Assembly (NCBI RefSeq): GCF_000938305.1
Contig: NZ_JYMT01000042.1
Location: 372,001 to 436,000, forward strand
Length of the DNA stretch: 64,000 nucleotides
Direction of reading: 5' to 3'
Origin: Bradyrhizobium sp. LTSP885
GTDB taxonomy: Bacteria; Pseudomonadota; Alphaproteobacteria; Rhizobiales; Xanthobacteraceae
Part shown: one piece after another, positions 60,850 to 64,000 of the stretch
How positions within the stretch are numbered: position 1 is the stretch's first letter
Layout: each line of letters opens with the position of its first letter
The notes under the pieces: model-generated
Seen by the model: the letters and a program-made list of their open reading frames with translations, nothing else
What the model was told of the DNA's origin: nothing
Database searches by the model: none
Translations under genes and position numbers: made by a program

Positions 60850-61065
60850 ATGGACGAAGAGCTTGCCGACTATCGACGCATGGAGCGGGTATGCCGGGAG
60901 GAAGCGGAGCGAGCCTCCCTCCCCGAGACACGCCGTGCGCTGCAGAAAATGGCGCGGGACTACGCCGCGGCGGCCGATGCGGCCGTAGCTAGGACCGTAG
61001 CATTCGATCGGAGGAAGCGGAAAAGCCGAGCAATTTCAGGGGAGTTGACAGGACACCCCTTCCGC
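60850..61065 (+). pseudogene. Small helical protein gene running through attR
   Basis: From MDEELADYRRMERVCREEAE the first about 60 codons are protein-like (RRALQKMARDYAAAADAAVART). The frame then crosses the right attachment repeat without a stop and stays open to 62115, antisense to the hydrolase gene. The true 3' end is therefore probably missing or replaced at the island junction. Only the part inside the island is listed. Confidence 0.5.
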
Positions 61066-61067
61066 CA
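61054..61067 (+). repeat. Right attachment core (attR)
   Basis: caccccttccgcca, identical to the 3' end of tRNA-Ser at 45240-45253, marking the right end of the island. Inside, CCGTAGCTAGG (60983-60993) matches 45366-45376 near the left end, perhaps shared recombinase or excisionase sites. Confidence 0.8.
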
Positions 61068-61138
61068 ACCGACAATCGCATCGTCCGGCCAACGGATTTG
61101 CCGCGACTGTAGGCGAGAGCGCCCGGCTCCTGATCGTC

Positions 61139-61162
61139 CCTCGTCCTCCAGATCGGACGAGG
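61139..61162 (-). terminator. Hairpin downstream of the hydrolase gene
   Basis: CCTCGTCC (61139-61146) and GGACGAGG (61155-61162) form a perfect 8-bp stem five bases beyond the hydrolase stop. No T-run, so possibly Rho-assisted. Confidence 0.5.
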
Positions 61163-61167
61163 CTCAT

Positions 61168-62088
61168 TCAGGTCTGACGAATGAAATCCACGATCAGACC
61201 CGTGATAGTCTCCGGAGCATCCTCAAAACAATAGTGCCCGACGCCCGCAAGACGCCTGACCGGTGCGTCTGGAAAGATCGCGGAAAACAGTGGCAGGAAG
61301 TGCTCTGCATGGAGCGTGCGATCCGCCTCTCCCCAGATGGCGAGCGCGGGCTTGCCGCGGATTGCGCGGTCGGCGGCGGGATCGGGCGTCTCGAATTTGT
61401 GGGCGCCGGTCGCAAAGCCCTTCGCCCATCCGATCGCGCCCAGGCAGTCGACCGGAGTTGCGAAAGGGGCGCCGTAGGCCGAGAGCCAGGCGTCGGTGAT
61501 GACGGCGTTGTTCTCGAAGCCGTTGAGCTTGAGCGTGCTCAGGATGTTGAAACCGAGCTGCCCGAGCACCGGCTCGAGATCACCGCTTGCTTCGGCCTTT
61601 ACGATCCATTGAAACCACGGCGAGACCAGCGCATTGGCGGTCAACCGATCGAACTGGTCCCCCTGCCCGAACGGCGTTGGTCCATTCGCCGAGATGACGC
61701 GGCGGATGCGATCCGGATGCCTGGCCGCGAGCCCCATGCCGACCGGGCCACCGAAATCATGCATCACGAGGGTGATGTCGTTGAGGCCGAGCGCAAGAAC
61801 CAACGCCTCCAGATTATCGATGTGGTCCTGCAGCCAGTAGCTCCGGTGCGCCGGCGTCTCGCTCTTGCCGAAGCCCATATGGTCAGGAACGACCACGCGG
61901 TGCGTCGTGCTCAAGACCGGAACGAGGCGGCGAAACAGATAGCCCCAGGTCGGTTCGCCGTGCAGGCAGAGCACGACCCCTCCGTCACGCGGCCCCTCGT
62001 CGGCATAGTGCATCTGGAAGCCGGGAGCCCGGGTGAAATGCGGTGCGAAGGGAAAGGTGCCGTCGAATGTGGCGTCGGATCGGATCAT
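61168..62088 (-). CDS. Haloalkane-dehalogenase-like alpha/beta hydrolase
   Basis: 306 residues. Oxyanion motif LHGEPTWGYLFRRLVPVL, nucleophile Asp111 in VMHDFGGPVGMG (an Asp, as in haloalkane dehalogenases and epoxide hydrolases), acidic residue in IWGEADRTL and catalytic His in GVGHYCFED. HGEPTWGY is the usual signature of haloalkane dehalogenases, but the halide-binding Trp/Asn pair cannot be confirmed by eye. Divergent from an HxlR regulator that probably controls it. Confidence 0.88.
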   Translation of the reverse strand: MIRSDATFDGTFPFAPHFTRAPGFQMHYADEGPRDGGVVLCLHGEPTWGYLFRRLVPVLSTTHRVVVPDHMGFGKSETPAHRSYWLQDHIDNLEALVLALGLNDITLVMHDFGGPVGMGLAARHPDRIRRVISANGPTPFGQGDQFDRLTANALVSPWFQWIVKAEASGDLEPVLGQLGFNILSTLKLNGFENNAVITDAWLSAYGAPFATPVDCLGAIGWAKGFATGAHKFETPDPAADRAIRGKPALAIWGEADRTLHAEHFLPLFSAIFPDAPVRRLAGVGHYCFEDAPETITGLIVDFIRQT

Positions 62089-62113
62089 GGCGGTCCTCGC
62101 AGAGGGTGGTTTT

Positions 62114-62157
62114 AGTTTGAAACCAACGTCTACCGCTTGAGGTTTCAGTTTGCAACC
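62114..62157. promoter_or_regulatory. Paired HxlR operator-like repeats
   Basis: AGTTTGAAACC (62114-62124) and AGTTTGCAACC (62147-62157), same orientation, 33 bp (three turns) apart, in the gap between the divergent hydrolase and HxlR genes. The GTTTGAAAC core is itself partly palindromic. Likely regulator sites; inferred. Confidence 0.5.
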
Positions 62158-62235
62158 GCTATCTGTCGGGAGCGTAGCAACCGGGTCAGCGCACGGCGAT
62201 CAGGGTTTGGAACAGGAAACGGCAGGCGAATCACG

Positions 62236-62700
62236 ATGGCCAAGAGAGTGAGCCACAAGGAGTCCCTGTGCGGTGTGGCGCGGCCGCTAGACGCAATCGG
62301 CGACTGGTGGTCACTCTTGATTGTCCGCGATGCCTTCGACGGTCTCCGACGGTTCGGGGAGTTTCAAAAGAGCCTGGGGCTCGCCAAGAACATCCTCTCG
62401 GCCCGGCTCCGCAATCTGCTGGCGCACGGCATCATCGAGACCGTGCCCGCTCCAGACGGCGGTCCTTATCAGGAGTATGTGCTGACCGAAAAGGGCCGCG
62501 GCTTGTTTCCCCTGCTGGTTGCGCTTCGGCAATGGGGCGAGGACTTCTTCTTCGAGCCTGATGAAGCGCATGTGCTCCTCGTCGACAAGAAAGCCGGCCT
62601 GCCGGTGCGACGGTTGGAGCTTCGTGCGCAGGACGGACGCATCGTCGGTGCAAAGGATACTTTCGTGCGTTTGCCGCCGACATCGCCTGAGACGGAATAG
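62236..62700 (+). CDS. HxlR-family transcriptional regulator
   Basis: 154 residues. DAIGDWWSLLIVRDAFDGLRRFGEFQKSLGLAKNILSARLRNLLAHGIIE is the HxlR winged helix-turn-helix; a C-terminal extension of about 50 residues follows. The conserved Cys in ESLCGVARPL is where some HxlR proteins sense electrophiles. Start at MAKRVSHK (62236). Divergent from the hydrolase with two operator-like repeats between. Confidence 0.92.
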   Translation: MAKRVSHKESLCGVARPLDAIGDWWSLLIVRDAFDGLRRFGEFQKSLGLAKNILSARLRNLLAHGIIETVPAPDGGPYQEYVLTEKGRGLFPLLVALRQWGEDFFFEPDEAHVLLVDKKAGLPVRRLELRAQDGRIVGAKDTFVRLPPTSPETE

Positions 62701-62789
62701 CGTTGAGGCTGACCACGGCGCGCGCTTCTGGTCGGCAACCAAATATTAACCCTCGCTGCCGCACCCTCCAGCCGTGGAGGGTTCGACCA

Positions 62790-62951
62790 ATGCAGACATT
62801 CCGGATTTCGCTGAGTGATGGAACGCGGAAATTCCACACGGTGATTCAGGCCCCCGATTCCGCCTCGGCGCACATCAAGGCCACCTACTTCTTCGACACT
62901 TCGAAGTGGCGGATTTTGAGTGTGGCGCTCACCGGCGCAGTGGCGGCGTAG
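62790..62951 (+). CDS. 53-residue protein, unknown
   Basis: MQTFRISLSDGTRKFHTVIQ ... WRILSVALTGAVAA, with a GGAGGG site eight bases before the ATG. Short beta-rich composition; no family recognised. The following 270 bp (62952-63223) hold no convincing gene. Confidence 0.55.
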   Translation: MQTFRISLSDGTRKFHTVIQAPDSASAHIKATYFFDTSKWRILSVALTGAVAA

Positions 62952-63223
62952 TCGAAGCCCGACCACGACCTGCTGGCGGTCCAGCGCGACCGGCCATACG
63001 TTTCTCATCATACCCGTGTTCGCAACCGTCGCCCGCAAGGCGCGCGAAGTGTTGCTGCTGGAACGGCATACGGACACCAACGGCATTGTCGAGCGCGGCT
63101 GGAAGAGGAACCTGCTGCTCAACTTGTGAGCATGCTGCGGTTCCCTTGCACCCAGCCTTCGCTGACGTATAGCGGCTCCTACCCGGTTTGAGTTACAATG
63201 CTCGCGGGTGCGGAGGTGTGGCG

Positions 63224-63481
63224 ATGGCGAAAAAGGGAATCACCGGCCACGACGATTGGGTGGTCACCGAGGCCTTGGCGACAGCGCTGGTTGCCCTCGA
63301 GCAGCTCCCGTCCAAACATCAACCGCGCGCGCATATGGAGGATGTCCTGAAGCTGCTGACCGCCAAATGCAAATCTGGCGCCGTCACCCTGCATCTTGCG
63401 CAGGCCAAATGCAGATTGTTTCCCGACACTGATCCGCTGGCGATCTACGAGCAATACGGTCTCAAGGACGGACAGGGCTAG
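63224..63481 (+). CDS. 85-residue hypothetical protein
   Basis: MAKKGITGHDDWVVTEALAT, then mostly helical (LVALEQLPSKHQPRAHMEDVLKLLTAK) with a C-terminal DTDPLAIYEQYGLKDGQG. GGAGG ribosome site. Unknown function; convergent with fdxA. Confidence 0.65.
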   Translation: MAKKGITGHDDWVVTEALATALVALEQLPSKHQPRAHMEDVLKLLTAKCKSGAVTLHLAQAKCRLFPDTDPLAIYEQYGLKDGQG

Positions 63482-63494
63482 CGGGCGGCGTTCA

Positions 63495-63833
63495 TCAGGT
63501 GCCTGAACCTGCCGTCTCGCTGAAGAACTTCTCGAACTTGCCGTCCAAGCCCTGGAAGTCGTCGGCATCCGCAGGCGGCTCCTTCCGGTCGGAGATGTTC
63601 GGCCAGAGTCCGGCGAATTTGGCGTTGAGCGCGAGCCAGGTCTCGAGCCCTTGTTCGGTATCCGGCTTGATTGCGTCAGCCGGACATTCCGGCTCGCACA
63701 CACCGCAGTCGATGCATTCCTCGGGATGGATCACGAGCATGTTCTCCCCCTCGTAGAAGCAATCGACCGGGCACACCTCGACGCAGTCGGTGTATTTGCA
63801 CTTCACGCAGGCTTCGGTGACGACGTAGGTCAT
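63495..63833 (-). CDS. fdxA: 7Fe (3Fe-4S/4Fe-4S) ferredoxin FdxA
   Basis: 112 residues. Cys pattern CVKCKYTDCVEVCPVDCFYEG for the 3Fe-4S/4Fe-4S N-terminal set and CIDCGVCEPECPADAI for the second cluster, with the long C-terminal extension of the FdxA group (ALNAKFAGLWPNISDRKEPP). Low-potential electron carrier. Followed directly, one base later, by a HEAT-repeat protein on the same strand (upstream in transcription). Confidence 0.96.
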   Translation of the reverse strand: MTYVVTEACVKCKYTDCVEVCPVDCFYEGENMLVIHPEECIDCGVCEPECPADAIKPDTEQGLETWLALNAKFAGLWPNISDRKEPPADADDFQGLDGKFEKFFSETAGSGT

Positions 63834-63834
63834 C

Positions 63835-64000
63835 TCAGGCGCCCGCCCTCGCCTTCCGAGCCGCGATCTGCTGCAACGCCCAGCGCGCGTTCTTGCGCAC
63901 TTCGGGATCGGTGTCACCAGCGACCAGGGCGAGGTATGGCTCGCCGGAGGGATCGGCGATCTCGCCGAGGGCCGCCGCCGCCTCCTTGCGCAGATTGGCC
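63835..64000 (-). CDS. HEAT-repeat protein, C-terminal part
   Basis: Only the last 54 residues are in the window: a HEAT-like unit ANLRKEAAAALGEIADPSGE and a second (DPEVRKNARWALQQIAARKARAGA), then the stop at 63835. Its stop lies one base from the fdxA start, so the two are in one transcription unit. Start is beyond the right edge. Confidence 0.8.
   Translation of the reverse strand, partial: ANLRKEAAAALGEIADPSGEPYLALVAGDTDPEVRKNARWALQQIAARKARAGA

Larger units (their letters stand above)
45240..61067. mobile_element. Integrated phage-derived genomic island in tRNA-Ser
   Basis: About 15.8 kb between two copies of a 14-bp repeat: the tRNA 3' end and 61054-61067. Just inside the left end is a P4-type integrase reading inward, followed by excisionase-like, PC4-like and RepA-like genes, an iteron-like array, a run of small phage genes, a gp14-like protein, a tail-lysozyme protein and then lower-GC cargo. 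No capsid, portal, large terminase or tail-tube gene is evident. It fits a phage satellite or a prophage reduced by deletion. Confidence 0.85.

Noticed and set aside
60814..62115. A 433-codon open frame on the plus strand
   Set aside because: Beyond 61067 it is antisense to a clear alpha/beta hydrolase gene and has no protein-family features; only its first part inside the island is protein-like.
62920..63129. A 69-codon frame after the 53-residue gene
   Set aside because: No ribosome site, unusual start and no protein-like composition in its first half; left unannotated.

Overview
The window looks like chromosomal DNA of a high-GC alphaproteobacterium, most likely Bradyrhizobium or a close relative. 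The main evidence is the gene order dusB-ntrB-ntrC-ntrY-ntrX-(LysR, quinone oxidoreductase)-hfq-hflX, the fused ispDF gene, the 7Fe ferredoxin fdxA, several small proteins typical of that group, and two families of palindromic intergenic repeats. No species call is possible from the sequence alone.

Left edge (1-3735): an incomplete RiPP locus. A Cys/Ser/Thr-containing peptide tail (1-195) is followed by a strong hairpin and three tightly coupled genes for an APH-like kinase, a HopA1-like lyase and a LanC-like cyclase. Together they could phosphorylate Ser/Thr, eliminate phosphate and close thioether rings, as in split-enzyme (class V-like) lanthipeptide pathways.

3.8-23.5 kb: housekeeping core. 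It holds alkyladenine glycosylase, lipoyl synthase, a P-loop kinase-like protein, a COQ10/RatA START protein, CinA-type amidohydrolase, IspDF, the nitrogen-control operon dusB-ntrBC-ntrYX with a good NtrC-type palindrome in front, a divergent LysR/oxidoreductase pair, hfq-hflX, MgtE, MazG and QueC.

23.5-45.2 kb: metabolic and envelope genes. It holds an acyltransferase-3 protein, a cobalt-type nitrile hydratase operon, an S1/P1 nuclease, a TRAP transporter plus CoA ligase with a MarR/nitroreductase pair, a decayed CoA-ligase fragment, a lone LpxA-like gene, a six-gene operon (dacA-tmk-holB-metG-tatD-MBL), an epoxide hydrolase, RlpA, two microproteins and tRNA-Ser(TGA). MetG carries an unusual histone-H1-like Lys/Ala tail.

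45.24-61.07 kb: a genomic island of about 15.8 kb integrated in the 3' end of tRNA-Ser, bounded by a 14-bp direct repeat (caccccttccgcca). It carries a P4-type integrase, an excisionase-like HTH protein, a PC4-like protein, a RepA-like ATPase followed by an iteron-like array, a possible small terminase, a run of small phage-type genes, a gp14-like internal virion protein and a 1071-residue tail-lysozyme protein. No capsid, portal, large terminase or tail gene is seen, so it resembles a phage satellite or a cut-down podovirus prophage. Past a terminator lies a lower-GC three-gene cassette (TIGR04255 family plus two uncharacterised proteins), a candidate defence or toxin-antitoxin-like system, and then small cargo genes.

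61.07-64.0 kb: chromosomal flank with a haloalkane-dehalogenase-like hydrolase divergent from an HxlR regulator (paired operator-like repeats between them), small unknown genes, fdxA and the end of a HEAT-repeat protein.
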